Origin: Pseudorasbora parva
Lineage: Eukaryota > Chordata > Actinopteri > Cypriniformes > Gobionidae
NCBI RefSeq assembly: GCF_024679245.1
Contig: NC_090178.1
Location: 28,925,955-28,989,954, forward strand
Direction of reading: 5' to 3'
DNA: 64,000 nucleotides
The translations under genes and the position numbers were made by a program. Each line of letters opens with the position of its first letter. The stretch's first letter is position 1. Of this stretch, positions 25,578 to 52,072 are shown one piece after another. A model generated the notes under the pieces. That model saw nothing but the letters and a program-made list of their open reading frames with translations, made no database searches and was not told the origin of the DNA.

Positions 25578-27053
25578 AAAGGGGGGGTGAAATGCTGTTT
25601 CATGCATACTGATCTTTTTACACTGTTAAAGACATGGAATCCCATACTAAACATAGACAAAGTTTCAAAAGTTAAGGTGGACGTTTGATGGGAGTATTTC
25701 TTTGTCAAAAATACTACTTCCGGTTAGTCATAAGTTTCGGCAAGTTTTTTTCGATCATGGGTCCACTTGACGTTAAAAGGTCGGAATTTCCTTGTATGGG
25801 CTGTACGGACAATTCTACCGGAAGAGCGTGAGAGAGAGAGCGAAAGCAACAGGCTACGCCCATCAAAGCGGGGCTCGTAGGCTGCGCTGCACAGGTGATG
25901 TGACTTCAAGAAATTAACAATGTCACCAAAAAAGTGCGTTTTTGGTTGCCAGACCAAGACAGTCCTGTACAGATTGCCAAAAAACCCCGCGTTAAGGCAA
26001 CAGTGGATGGAATTTGCTTTTCCGGATCAGCAACTGAGTTGCGCAAAGGTTTATGTCTGTTCACTGCATTTCGGTGCCGACTGTTTCATAAACAAGGCCC
26101 AGCTCGACGCCGGATTTTCCGATCGCCTAATGCTGAAGGATGGAGCAGTCCCAACGATAAAGGTCCCAACGTTAGAACCGCAGGCGGTGAGTAAGACTGC
26201 TTCAAATGTCTGTGTTTTTGCCTATGCCCATCAAGTAGCCCAAACATGATCACGTATAGTTAATTGATCAATGGAGCATGCGATGTGTAGTGCGTGTACA
26301 TTTGTTTAGCTGGCCACTATATGTGTAACTTTATGTTTGTGTATTGTAAAAGCACTCCAAACAACAATACACAAAGAGTGGGGAAATATGTTGAACTAAA
26401 TAAGCGCGCTTCTTCATTCAAATGCGCTACTATTCCGTGTCTTTCTATGTAAACACTAGCCTGCCGTGCAAAACCAGTCTGCTTACTACAAATGTCTACA
26501 CAAACCATGCGTAAACACACACACACACACGTGCACAACTGCACTTCCCACATGTACACCTTCCAAGACAAAAATACGACGATATAATTCAAGTATAAAT
26601 ATGTAAATAACACAAGCCGCTAAGCATATTATATAGTTAGTGTATAACTTGTACCACATAGAGACGTCCTGCTCTTGTCGTTTTTTGCTGCTGCTCCTGT
26701 TCAACTTCAGCCTCTGGGTCTGATTCCGGATCATAGATGTATGGCTGTATCTGATTAAAAGCCATATTTTTATTTTGAATAAAGTTTTTTCCCACTGTTA
26801 GGGATGACAGCTTTACGACGCACTCGACTCAACACAATAACAGCGGCGCGCACACGTCATTATTTAGCTCCGCTCACAAGATACGCCCCCACCCGCTCTG
26901 CTTTTTTCGGAAAGACTCGGAACAGCGCATCTTTCTTATATAATTATAAAAAAAATAAAGACTTTTTGGAGATATGCAGGATGCAATGCTACTCTATAGG
27001 TACTCAAGATTGACATGACACTGACTGAAACTGAGTGTTTCACCCCCCCCTTT
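25578..27053 (+). mobile_element. P-like/THAP nonautonomous DNA element
   Basis: The left end AAAGGGGGGGTGAAATGCTG and right end GTGTTTCACCCCCCCCTTT are inverted repeats. The interior carries a THAP-domain exon (25920-26186) and no catalytic transposase domain. A shorter relative at 58817-59840 shares the interior and right end. The family resembles P-element-derived repeats of cyprinids; the class call rests on the THAP domain. Confidence 0.75.
25920..26186 (+). CDS. THAP-domain exon of a P-like transposon
   Basis: The 89-codon frame starts MSPKKCVFGCQTK and ends LEPQA at a strong donor (GTGAGTAAG) in phase 0. The C2CH zinc-binding set is Cys6 and Cys10 (CVFGC), then VCSLHF supplying Cys and His. 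The conserved Trp and Pro are present (QQWMEF, LPKNP), as is the closing AVPT box. THAP domains are DNA-binding modules of P transposases. No downstream catalytic exon is seen, so the exon may be a relic or could be spliced to host exons. Confidence 0.7.
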
Positions 27054-27600
27054 AAAGGGATAGTTCACTTTGAAATTAAATTTCGATATGTTTTAGCTTA
27101 CCTCATGGGCATCCGAGATGTAGGAGTATTTGTTTCCCCAGTAGTTTCAATTTTGATCATTTTAGGTCAAACCGTTCTTGTCTGTGCCTCACATAATGCA
27201 GGTCTATGGTCACCACCTCAAAGAGCATACACAGAGAAGTCCAAATTAAACAATCCCCCATCGTAAGTACAAACTGATGGCCACCACTACGTCCGACTGA
27301 TCCGAGGGCGCGTGCGTGTTTCCTGTGGTGTACAAGAGGTAAAAACTATATAAATACTGTTCGTTTTCTCACACAAACCGCTCGTTTCGTGTCTTAGGCC
27401 ATCAGTGTGTACTTACGATGGGGGATTGTTTAATTTGGACTTCTCTGTGTATGCTCTTTGAGGTGGTGACCATAGACCTGCATTATGTGAGGCACAGAAA
27501 AGAACGGTTTGACCTAAAATGATCAAAATTGAAACTACTGGGGAAACAAATACTCCTACATCTCGGATGCCCATGAGGTAAGCTAAAACATATCGAATAT
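27052..27600. repeat. near-perfect long palindrome (hairpin MITE)
   Basis: The left arm 27083-27280 and right arm 27397-27596 are almost identical inverted copies. The only difference I noted in the aligned core is TTGTCTGTG against TTTTCTGTG, plus small changes near the loop. The left outer end has the TTTAAAGGGATAGTTCAC signature and shares its TTTAAA with the end of the P-like element. Confidence 0.85.
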
Positions 27601-27662
27601 TGGACGTTCATATTTTTTTAACTGTTGTTTTTATTTGTATTAACCTCTAATATGTCAACAAT

Positions 27663-27742
27663 ACTATACAAAACTAACAGCATTTATTATAATACTTCTG
27701 ACACTATACAAAACTAACAGCATTTATTATAATACTTCTGAC
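27663..27742. repeat. 40-bp exact tandem duplication
   Basis: A 40-bp unit beginning ACTATACAAAACTAACAG occurs twice head to tail with no mismatch. Confidence 0.95.
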
Positions 27743-27959
27743 AGTACGAAAACTTCAGATGCCTCAACACTGAATAGACAACTAGCTCCTAACAGTGTCG
27801 ACTGAAGTCAACATGCACCAGTGCAATTTTTTTCTAAATATCCTAATCATGTTAACATGTGTTTTTTACTTCAATGAGTTAATTGGTTTTGCCTTTAAAT
27901 TAACACATTGTTAGCTAACTGTACTGACTTGTATGTACATTTCTAAAATGACAGTCATC

Positions 27960-28075
27960 TCTGATAACAGATCATCACTCTAAGTTGCATGCATTTTCTG
28001 TAAAGCTGATTTGAAACTATATGTATTGTGAAAAGTGCTATACAAATAAATGTTAATTGAATCAAATTGAATTAC
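27960..28075 (+). mobile_element. 3' tail of a SINE/LINE insertion
   Basis: TTTTCTGTAAAGCTGATTTG, GAAACTATATGTATTGTGAA and AAGTGCTATACAAATAAATG followed by an imperfect (TTGAA)n tail is the usual 3' end of a common fish retroposon. Confidence 0.6.
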
Positions 28076-29050
28076 CGGTAAATTAAAACAATAAAGCACT
28101 TTATTTTTATAAACATCTTTATGGCATAGAATTGCACAGTATAATTAAACCAAGAACCCACCAGTACGATATTTTTTAATATGAATGACACAATATGATT
28201 GCAATTTGTTATTAAAGGTTTTAGATTGTGTTGCCTAAACACACATTAGGAAGTTCGCACATGTAACAATATCACAAATACTATAAACAGATAAATTGCC
28301 TGGACATGAAAAGCTTGACAGGATGCCAGACACTAGTTAAATTTTTTCAGGATGATTTTTACAGTTCTGACCTATAATCGTAACAACATTCAATATTGTG
28401 TAATATTTGAAAAAGTGCTCAAATGCCATGCAGTTTTTGAGAATGCAACGCAATGAGCTTGAACGCCGCGCTGTCATGTCAGGTCCACTCCTCCTCCCCG
28501 TGGTTTTCATCACAAATTAAGTACGTTCATCTGTCAGCGCGCATGGCTCAGGGTTTGACACCAACGCCTTTGTCCGTACACAGTCAGCCATGCAGCACTG
28601 TGGGAGAGTTAGAGATCAACACGGGGACATTCGACGCCATTACGCGCCGGAGGTTCGTTTAAAGAAGAAAAAAATAAAAACCAAACACCGCGTTTGATGT
28701 CTGTGGGGTCCAGACAGCGAGTCGAACCTGTGCCATTATATGACCAAAAGTATCTGTCTGAGGGATGTATCCTTCCATAACCTGTGTATTTCAAATACAC
28801 TTGAATTATTCACATATTTTGGTCAAAATACTGACTGCGCTCGAACCTGCGACCAGCCATTTTATGCGTACCGAGGGTTCGAGCCGGTGACAGCCCTCAC
28901 ACTGCCGCTTAGGAAACCTTATTTCAAACTTTCTAAAGACAACAAACGCTCTTTATCTGCTACTCACAAGAACATACATTTCTCCACAAAAGCTTACAGC
29001 CATTCGCAAACATTCCTTCTTTATAACTGAAATATTTAATATGAAACTGT
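28076..29050. other. intron/intergenic with a GC-rich patch
   Basis: The region 28450-28660 is CpG-rich compared with its flanks. GGTTCGA-type motifs occur at about 28720 and 28840 (minus) and 28880 (plus) but do not fold as tRNAs. No coding exon is recognised. Confidence 0.35.
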
Positions 29051-29056
29051 TCTCAC

Positions 29057-29230
29057 CCCACGAGTCAGCTCGCGCAGGCACTGACTGGCCCGACCCTGAG
29101 ATACTTCCGGAAGACCAAATATGAATGAATGACTGGGCGGAGAGGTTGAGCGCGAGAGAACGGGGAGGGGGGAATGTCGTGGTGTTGCAGTTTTCTACGT
29201 CCGACCTGGACACGTTCAGGGCCGAAATTT
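29057..29230 (-). promoter_or_regulatory. candidate promoter and 5' UTR exon of the zinc-finger gene
   Basis: A CpG-rich stretch on the minus strand contains the Ets-type palindrome CTTCCGGAAGT at about 29105. It leads into GAGCTGACTCGTGGG ended by a strong donor, GTGAGAAC, at 29056. This arrangement is typical of a TATA-less vertebrate promoter with a noncoding first exon. The next gene downstream on this strand is the zinc-finger gene, about 5.4 kb away. Confidence 0.5.
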
Positions 29231-30077
29231 TAGAACATAACTTTAGTTGTGGATTAGTCATTATGCTTATAAAATGAATGAAACCAAACAGAAACCCAAG
29301 GGTTAATCTCACTTTAACTGTTTTTTATATACAAATAATTTTCTAATGGCTATTAAGCACATTTGTATTGAGCACATTAAATTGTAGTCATGAAACATTA
29401 TCCAATAGGCCACATTTTTGTGCTATACAGTATTTTTATTACTTTAATATACAGTATTTGTATTACTTTAAAGGTAAGATTTATACATTTTAGTAAATGC
29501 AAGGGGAGCATAAAACAAATAGAGCAAACAAATAAAGCCTTTTTTTAATCTGTATTTTTTATTTATTTATTTTGATGTTTTGACATTGGGCTCAGACATT
29601 TCATTGTATACATTTGAGTGTTCATTTAAGTTTTAGATGTTTTTTGTTTTGTTTTGTTTTAGTTTTGAGATATAACATTCAAACAATACAATAAAATAAA
29701 ATCAGTACTTTTGATGTCAACAAACATTTTCCAGTTTCTTTATTGTAGAATCATGCCAAGATAGATATATATAAAAAAAAAAAAAATCAAAGATTATTAT
29801 TAGCTTTTCACAATGCCAAACGTAATCCTTATAAAAGCAACAATTCAGCATGGCTGTATCAGCAAAGCTTTTATGCAGTAATAATCCAATTTCCCAAGTT
29901 TCCTCTTTTCTTATGATTAGCAGTCCAGTCAAAAAATCTGTTAACTTTATAAACTGCTTTTGGGATACAGTAAAGTTAGAGAGCATCATACATGGCATGA
30001 TTTCAGAGTTCAACTTTGGCCTGTGCTTTCTTGGCTTTGGGATTGACAAATGTATCAGTTAGCAGAAACAATTTTAC

Positions 30078-30420
30078 AGGGCTAGTTCACCCAAAAATGA
30101 ACATTCTGTCATTGTTTACTTACCCTCATGTTGTTCCAAACCTGTATGAGTTTTTTTCTTCTGCTGAACACAAAAGAAGATATTTTGAAGAATGTCAGTA
30201 ATGGGCCCCTATTGACTTCCACAGAATGTTTTTCTTACTATGGAAGTCAATAGTCTGGTTACAAACATCCTTCAGAGTATCTTCTTTCGCGTTCAACAGA
30301 AGAAAGCAACTCATACAGGTTTTGGAACAACTTGAGGGTGAGTAAATAATAATACAATTTCACTTTTTTTCACAATTTCACAACACTTTTTTTTTCTTTT
30401 TTTGGTGATCTATCCCTTAA
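30078..30420. repeat. palindromic MITE (GGGATAGTTCACCC family), full
   Basis: It runs from GGGCTAGTTCACCCAAAAAT to GGTGATCTATCCCTTAA. CTTCTGCTGAACACAAAAGA near the left is mirrored by the inverse near 30290. A central ACTTCC...GGAAGT hairpin lies around 30215-30250. Confidence 0.9.
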
Positions 30421-30790
30421 AAAAGAAATAAAATATTATAACAAGATAAACATCAAAGCTATAACTAAAAAAGCTATTTTACACAGCTTATGACAACTGC
30501 AACCTCAAGCAAGTATGAGGGTGTCTGCATACATCAGATATGACACAAAATCTGTTTAAGTTAACTTTGTCAATGCAACATATAAAATAGAAGAGAAGAG
30601 TTAAATGAGGCATAACTTTGAGATCCTGAGATCCGGTCCAGCATAAAAATGTAGTGGCACATTAATAACAAATTAACAAATGTTGATCCAGACTCCAAAT
30701 AGGTGTGTGAGGAGAGGTGAGGTGAGTGTCAGAGTGAGGAGAGAACTGTGCATGCCATCATGCAAAATGTGTTGTCATAATTTGATAAGT

Positions 30791-45897
<15,107 letters not shown>

Positions 45898-47245
45898 CTT
45901 TCCCTGACACTTACTGCAGAGGTTATGAAAGAGGTAGCGAGAAAGAAGAGGGGATATAAAGATGGGGGAGAGTCTGGAGGAGGGGGTATTGTGATGGTGT
46001 GATGGCGAGGGAGGAGTGGAGCTGCCAAGCATGCAAGAACACACACATCTGGATCGTATTGAGTGTTTTGAATGCTGGGTAGAATTCCGCAGAAAAAAGA
46101 CCTTTCACCCAATTCCATTGATGCCAAATGAGCTCAAACGCTCACCCCCACATTAAATGACAGGCCTCGTGGATACACTCTTCTCCACATACACACGCAC
46201 AGTGCCAAGTCGAATACTGTAACAAAGTGACTGTCTATTAGAGGTCAAGAGTGAGCTGCCTGATACAGACACCTCTCAACGCAACACAATTAATCTCAGC
46301 ATCCTAAGACAACTTCGTTTAGCAAGAGTAAATACACACTTTGACAGATAAACGTGACGACGCTCCCACACAGAGCGACCAGCTAAACCAACGAACAATC
46401 ACATTCGGGTTACATCCACTGATTTATTTCTACATCTCACCCTTTTGATGAATGTCACACTCACTGAATGAAAAAAAAAACTCTCTCAAGAATGAACATG
46501 CATCCGCAATATTGTCTTTGAACCATTGTGTACTGGTCAGAAAGGGTGAACTCTTAGATACTAAATATCTTAAAGAATAAAGGTAAGATTATGAAAAATA
46601 AGTTTATTCAAGTGTGCTAGTATACTTCTTTTAAACTAAAAATAAGAATGTATACTTTCAGTCTACTTTTTATGTGCTTCGCAGAAGCATACGTAAAATT
46701 GCACTAAAGCATTTGACTTAAACAGAAAAGTATATTTGTATATTTTAGTAACTATATTTGGCCTATATTTGAATTCAATCTTTGAATCAAGATACTATAA
46801 TTAAGTATTCCAAGTTTACTTGGCTTGTAGTTGTGTTTACTCTTTTGATTGAGTAGCCTATTTCTTTTTCACATAGGTTTACACACTATAAACCTATAGT
46901 GTATGTTTATAAAACTATCTATAAACCGAGTCTTATAAACGTGTTTTTTTAATGGTTTGAAAATATTCATTTATAAAGAAAAAATATATGTTTTTGTAAT
47001 TCTGAGTAGCTATATGGATTTTTGTGTAGGCTAGTCCACTGGTTGTGTTCATAGCTATTTATATCAAATCAACTTTTTCCAGATATCCGTGTTTTCACTG
47101 TTTTATGGTAGGGGGCGCTATTACGCATATTCTAGTACAGAATCACCGGATCAAAAAAACTAAGGAAGGATAGAAGAATGTTTACGCAAATGTAAAATAA
47201 CACAATTATCAAAACATTAAACAGCATATAAGTTCAAAACTGCCT
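45898..47245. other. upstream of the apoh-like gene; repeats
   Basis: It contains an AAGTATACTT-type MITE (about 46560-46810). A segment at about 47105-47235 (TAGGGGGCGCTATTACGC and onward) is an inverted, diverged copy of 43060-43185 inside the TTAA-flanked element. No further gene is recognised. Confidence 0.45.
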
Positions 47246-47420
47246 ACACTGTTAAAAACTGTTAAATGTCACTTTAGATTTAGCAGCACATTACTGTAAA
47301 AACCTACAGTACAATACTGCATTTTTATCTTACAGTAAAATACTGTAATTTGTATTGCATTCTGGGTAATTTTGTTTGAGCGGTGTTGCTGTAATTTAGC
47401 AGTAACTTGGCTGTAATATG
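47246..47420. repeat. TACTGTAA-rich repeat
   Basis: ACTGTTAAAAACTGTTAAAT, CTACAGTACAATACTGCATT and TTACAGTAAAATACTGTAAT are clustered. A similar stretch lies at 13360-13490. It fits a dispersed cyprinid repeat. Confidence 0.5.
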
Positions 47421-47624
47421 CAGGACTGCTGTAAACAGCGAAAGCGCGCCACCTGACTAACGTCAGAACACATAACCGCGGTGCAGGCGAGAAGGGTATT
47501 CCTGCACAACCGGAGGCTGCAGTTTCAGGACCCCAGTTCTAAGACCCCAGTTCTAGGACCCTCGTTTTTTGTGACAGCACCACCTACCGAATTGAATCAC
47601 CAAAACACTAATTTAAGATGGACG

Positions 47625-47642
47625 ATGGACACTGATCAGACT
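47625..47642 (+). CDS. candidate first coding exon of family A element
   Basis: ATG-GAC-ACT-GAT-CAG-ACT (MDTDQT) runs straight into donor GTAAGT in phase 0. The smaller family copy has MDDDQS then GTGAGG at the corresponding place. No downstream exon is identified. Confidence 0.35.
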
Positions 47643-48947
47643 GTAAGTACCGATATTCAATCTAGTTTTATTTTATAACGTTTAAACGAAAAACAAAATG
47701 TGCTAAAGTGAGCTGCTAACTATGAATTAAGAATAAATTCACACAAATTAAGAATTTGTGTGCTAGTTTTATTAGTTACTATGATGTTCTTGATCGTGGC
47801 GTGGCCATGATTTATTAAATCCTTTTTGATTTTTAATGACTATAATACATCTAGCCAGCACATTATTAAACTTAAAAAGATGACAAATGTTGGTGTAAGG
47901 GTGTGTGATTTACCTGTAGCTTACTGTATTAGTGGGGAAACTTCCTGAATACTCATTGTTTTACCATAGTTAAGAATAAAATATTCTTACATAACTGCTC
48001 TGACTGCCTGGTTGCACTACAATATCAGCCTGTCAAAATGATGCATAATGTTTGACAAGTTCAGCCATTTATACTTTGGCTACGTTCTTATAGTCTGTAC
48101 TTTTGCTGCGGAGGATTAAAAAGATTAAAATGAATCCTTTAATTAAAAAAAATAAAAATAATTCTGTATGAATCTTGCACAATTTTTTTTTATTATTATC
48201 CTTGGAGCTGGACTGAAAAGACTGGGCATAATATTGCAGTGATTAATAAATGCATATTTAGCAACTTCAAACAAATATTATTATATTCCATTCTGCATAT
48301 CATGTAGATTTCATAATGTAACCGAGATGGCAATGGCTTTTGACATGTAGCCTATGTTACCTTTTTTTTTTTGCTTTTAGGGATTGCCACGCCATCACTG
48401 TGGAAATGACTGCAGGATTGTCATGTTAATTTTAGAGTCTCAGTGTTTTTTTTATATATATTTTTTTTTTATATAAGTATATGCTTATATAGTATCTGTC
48501 AATGTCACACATCTTTCAGATGGACATGGCTTTCATTAGAAAGTGGTGGTGTCTTTTTTTTGATGGAGCGCTTCCAAATAGAAGGGTATTATAACAATGT
48601 ATATTTGTATTTTCAACACTTGCTGGTTTTTATAAATTGTGCAGTATTTTAATGAATGTATGTTACCATCTACAGTTCATTTTGTGTCATGGCTCATTTA
48701 TCAAAACTACCATGTTCACCAGATTAGTATAATGACTTTCAGTCATCATCCATTTAGCTAAGTAAGAAATGTTTACAATAGTTGCCTCACACTGTATGCA
48801 GCTTCAACTGTATAGTACCATGGTCTCAATTGGTGGGTATTGCTCTTATATACTTACAAATTTGGAGTTTGGAATTAGACATGAGTAACATTAATATTCT
48901 GTTTGGCTTTCTCTCTCTACAACTCCAACAGTGCACAAGTGTTAAAT

Positions 48948-49062
<115 letters not shown>

Positions 49063-50189
49063 CCATTCCGTCTGTGAGGCAACTGATGAAAAAAGGGGTC
49101 TTTTTGGTGCTGTTGTTATTGCAAAAATGACATAAATATATATTCTTCAAACATTCTTGAGTCTTGTCTTGCCTCTCTACAATCTTTAAAATATCTGACT
49201 GTAATTTAGTGACTGCATATACTGATTCCATCTTTATTTTACCTGATAATGAACTAATTAGTTAAAGTTAAGGAGGTTAATCAATATACAGTATAATTCA
49301 AGAAACTAAGATTTTTAAGGTACTCAACTTTTTTTTTAAAGATTGATATACATTTTAAAATTATAATTTGTGTAAATTAATGTGTTTAAATTTAAAATTG
49401 TGACTCAAAGCAGGTATTACACACTTTGTAATTACCCAGCAAACATTGGTCCGACGGCAACGTCGTGTCCCTGGCCAAAAATAGTCGCGGTAGGACGGCA
49501 TGAATCAGTAAAAATGTGTAATACAGAAACATTTCTTAAAAATGTATTCAGATACGTTTGTTCATGTCTACAGTTCTCTGGAGTTGTATGTATAATTATT
49601 ACTTTGACTTTTAGCTCCGTGTAGTTCAATATACACCCTGTTGTGATTCGGTTGTGAGAGGACGTCACCTGGCGACGTCTTTTACACGTGCAATTATAGT
49701 CCATCCTGACCCGTTATGAAATCCTTGTGAAATATGCAAAGCTGTGCTTACCTTACACATTGGTTAATACTGCAATAATTAATATAAGTGCACCAAGTAG
49801 TTTTTAAGAGGTTGTGAATAAGACGTCCACTACGTCAAGCGAGCAGGAAAAAAACAGAAATTATCTTTATGAAATACACAGTTTGCATGCAAAATAAATA
49901 TATTTACTTTATCTCATTTAATTAATTATAATCACAAAGTGCCCATGTGGTTAAGTGATTGTAAAGCTGCATTTTAGTCATTTTTTTCCAATCAGTTTTA
50001 GGCTATTCGTTTTTATTTTTATGTAAAACAGATACATTTCCATTCACCATTTAGGTCTGAGTTGGATGAAGATAGCCAAAACTGTGCTGCCAAGATGTAG
50101 TAACAATATATAGTAATAGTGCGTTATAAATAAAATCTATTATTATTAATACATCTTGCGATATTACAAAATCCCGCGATAGGATATTA

Positions 50190-50199
50190 TCTCGCGAGA
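50190..50199. promoter_or_regulatory. TCTCGCGAGA promoter palindrome
   Basis: An exact TCTCGCGAGA, a vertebrate promoter element bound by BANP. CCGCGAT and GAAACCGGACGTGAC lie nearby in otherwise AT-rich sequence. It is 2 bp upstream of the first ATG of the candidate small gene. Confidence 0.5.
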
Positions 50200-50200
50200 T

Positions 50201-51037
50201 ATGCTCTCCCGGAAACCGGACGTGACCGTTGAACAACCACGAGGAGAGGAATTGAGGAGTTGTATCGATATATTATTAAAAATCTACTGTTGGGTAAGTA
50301 CATTTTGTGTTATTTGATTAACATGCTTGAGTTTTACTTTTTTTTACACGAATGAAATGGAAGAAATGATGCTACATTGAACGTATACATAGAATACCGT
50401 TGTATAAGTATGTTAAATGATACAGTCAAAGTTATTACTGTAACTTATTAATGTATCCTTTATATGATGTACTTTATATGATGTACTTATATTGATGGGC
50501 CATATGCCAATCAAAAAAATATTTTTTTCCTTAATATAATTTTTATTGGTACCATTTATCTATTTAGGGGACATCTCAGCCCACCTGTCTTTCACTTTCT
50601 CACAGACACAAACCTAGTTAAGGGTCCTTCTCACAGACACACACCTAGTTAAGGGTCTTTCTCACAGACACACACCTAGTTAAGGGTCCTTCTCACAGAC
50701 ACACACCTAGTTAAGGGTCTTTCTCACAGACACACACCTAGTTAAGGGTCCTTCTCACAGACACACACCTAGTTAAGGGTATTTCTCACAGACACACACC
50801 TAGTTAAGGGTCTTTCTCACAGACACACACCTAGTTAAGGGTATTTCTCACAGACACACACCTAGTTAAGGGTCTTTCTCACAGACACACACCTAGTTAA
50901 GGGTCCTTCTCACAGACACACACCTAGTTAAGGGTCCTTCTCACAGACACACACCTAAGTTTTTTTTTTAGGGCAGCACAGTGGTATTGAAGAGGGAACG
51001 GACAGATGCTGATCCCCCAACTGATGGACCCATCTAA
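50201..51037 (+). CDS. candidate two-exon 52-residue gene inside the nested element
   Basis: Exon 1 (50201-50293) encodes MLSRKPDVTVEQPRGEE to LLKIYCW and ends at a consensus donor GTAAGTAC. Exon 2 (50972-51037) follows a T-rich acceptor (TTTTTTTTTAG), joins in phase 0 and reads GSTVVLKRERTDADPPTDGP, Ile, then stop. The intron contains the 31-bp minisatellite. No family is recognised, and short in-phase frames can arise by chance. Confidence 0.3.
50597..50956. repeat. 31-bp minisatellite, about 11.6 copies
   Basis: The unit is CTCACAGACACACACCTAGT plus TAAGGGTCCTT. Copies differ mainly at the GTCCTT / GTCTTT / GTATTT position, with these variants partly alternating. No unique spacers separate units, so it is not CRISPR-like. 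Confidence 0.97.
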
Positions 51038-51164
51038 CACCCATTTAAAGCAGAACATCTTTTATACAATAAAATAAAATGTAATGCTTTTATGTGTTGA
51101 TTGTTTTTATTATTATATCATTTTACTTATTTTTATTGATTTTTGTCATTTTCCCATGTAGCAC

Positions 51165-51204
51165 TTTTGAGATTCTTCGGAATGAAGTGCGTTATAAATA
51201 AAAT

Positions 51205-51233
<29 letters not shown>
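51165..51233 (+). repeat. retroposon 3' tail with (ATT)n
   Basis: CACTTTTGAGATTCTTCGGA, GTGCGTTATAAATAAAATG and then about 10 ATT units. The GTGCGTTATAAATAAAAT string also occurs at 50119. Confidence 0.6.
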
Positions 51234-51236
<3 letters not shown>

Positions 51237-51363
51237 CATGTTGTTCCATTGTTTTTTTATTTAGCTGTACTCCATTAAGCTATTTTGAGAATAAATGCAT
51301 GTAACTTACCTCACATTTTCCCTTTTATTTATTAAAAATAAGATATATATTCTCTTCCCTCAG

Positions 51364-51509
51364 ATGCTGTGAAGAGGTGGAACCCGAATGCTCCAGACTC
51401 TGAGATTGATGCAGTGATGGAGGAACACCTGAAGCCCTATACAGGAAGAGCTGGGGTGGTGCTTACAAAAATGAGCCAAAAAACTTTAATGTGTTTAAGC
51501 CAGGGATAG
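51364..51509 (+). CDS. candidate transposon exon (WNPNAPDSEIDAV)
   Basis: After acceptor ATTCTCTTCCCTCAG, the phase-1 frame reads DAVKRWNPNAPDSEIDAVME then EHLKPYTGRAG. The codon choice looks protein-like. The frame then runs into the left end of a GGGATAGTTCACC MITE, which supplies the stop (TAG at 51507). No family was recognised and no partner exon in the right phase was found. Confidence 0.3.
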
Positions 51510-51772
51510 TTCACCCAAAAATGAAAATTCATTGTTATCCCTTTCAATGTTCTGCTGTACACAAATATATTTGGAAGCCAGTTTGTAACCAAGCAGATAT
51601 AACCTCCCATTAACTAACATTATATTATTTGCCTACTTTAGTAGTTAATGTGTTGAGATCTGTTCGGTTACAAATGTTCTTCCAAATATCTTTGTGTTCA
51701 GCAGAACATAGAAAGGTATACAGGTTTGAAACATGACAGAATTTTAATTTTTGGGTGTACTATCCCTTTATA
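51503..51772. repeat. palindromic MITE (GGGATAGTTCACCC family)
   Basis: GGGATAGTTCACCCAAAAAT to TTTTGGGTGTACTATCCCTT. ATTTGGAAGCCAGTTTGTAA is mirrored by TTACAAATGTTCTTCCAAAT around the centre. Confidence 0.9.
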
Positions 51773-51779
51773 TAGGCAG

Positions 51780-52072
51780 TAACACTTTACAATAAGGTTG
51801 TATCAGTTAACATTAGTTAATGCATTAGTTAACATGAAACGAGCAATGCATTTGTTACTGTGTATTTGTTAATCTTTGTTAACGTTAGTTAATAAAAATA
51901 CAGCTGTTCATGTTAGTTCACAGTGCATTAACTAATGTTAACAAGATTTTAATTATGCATTAGTAAATGCTGAAATTAACATTAACAAAAATAAATAAAT
52001 TCTTTATAAGTGCAGTTCATTATTAGTTAATTTTAACTTTGAACCTTATTGTAAAATGTTATCTTAAAAGCT
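51780..52072. repeat. palindromic MITE (AACACTTTACAATAAGGTT)
   Basis: GTAACACTTTACAATAAGGTT at the left and AACCTTATTGTAAAATGTTA at the right, with TTAACATTAGTTAATGCATT-type palindromes inside. Confidence 0.85.

Noticed and set aside
28700..28900. GGTTCGA-type motifs suggesting tRNA B boxes
   Set aside because: No cloverleaf can be formed around them and no matching A box is at the right distance.
50597..50956. Regular repeats resembling a CRISPR array
   Set aside because: Units are directly adjacent with no unique spacers, and the setting is a vertebrate transposon; it is a minisatellite.
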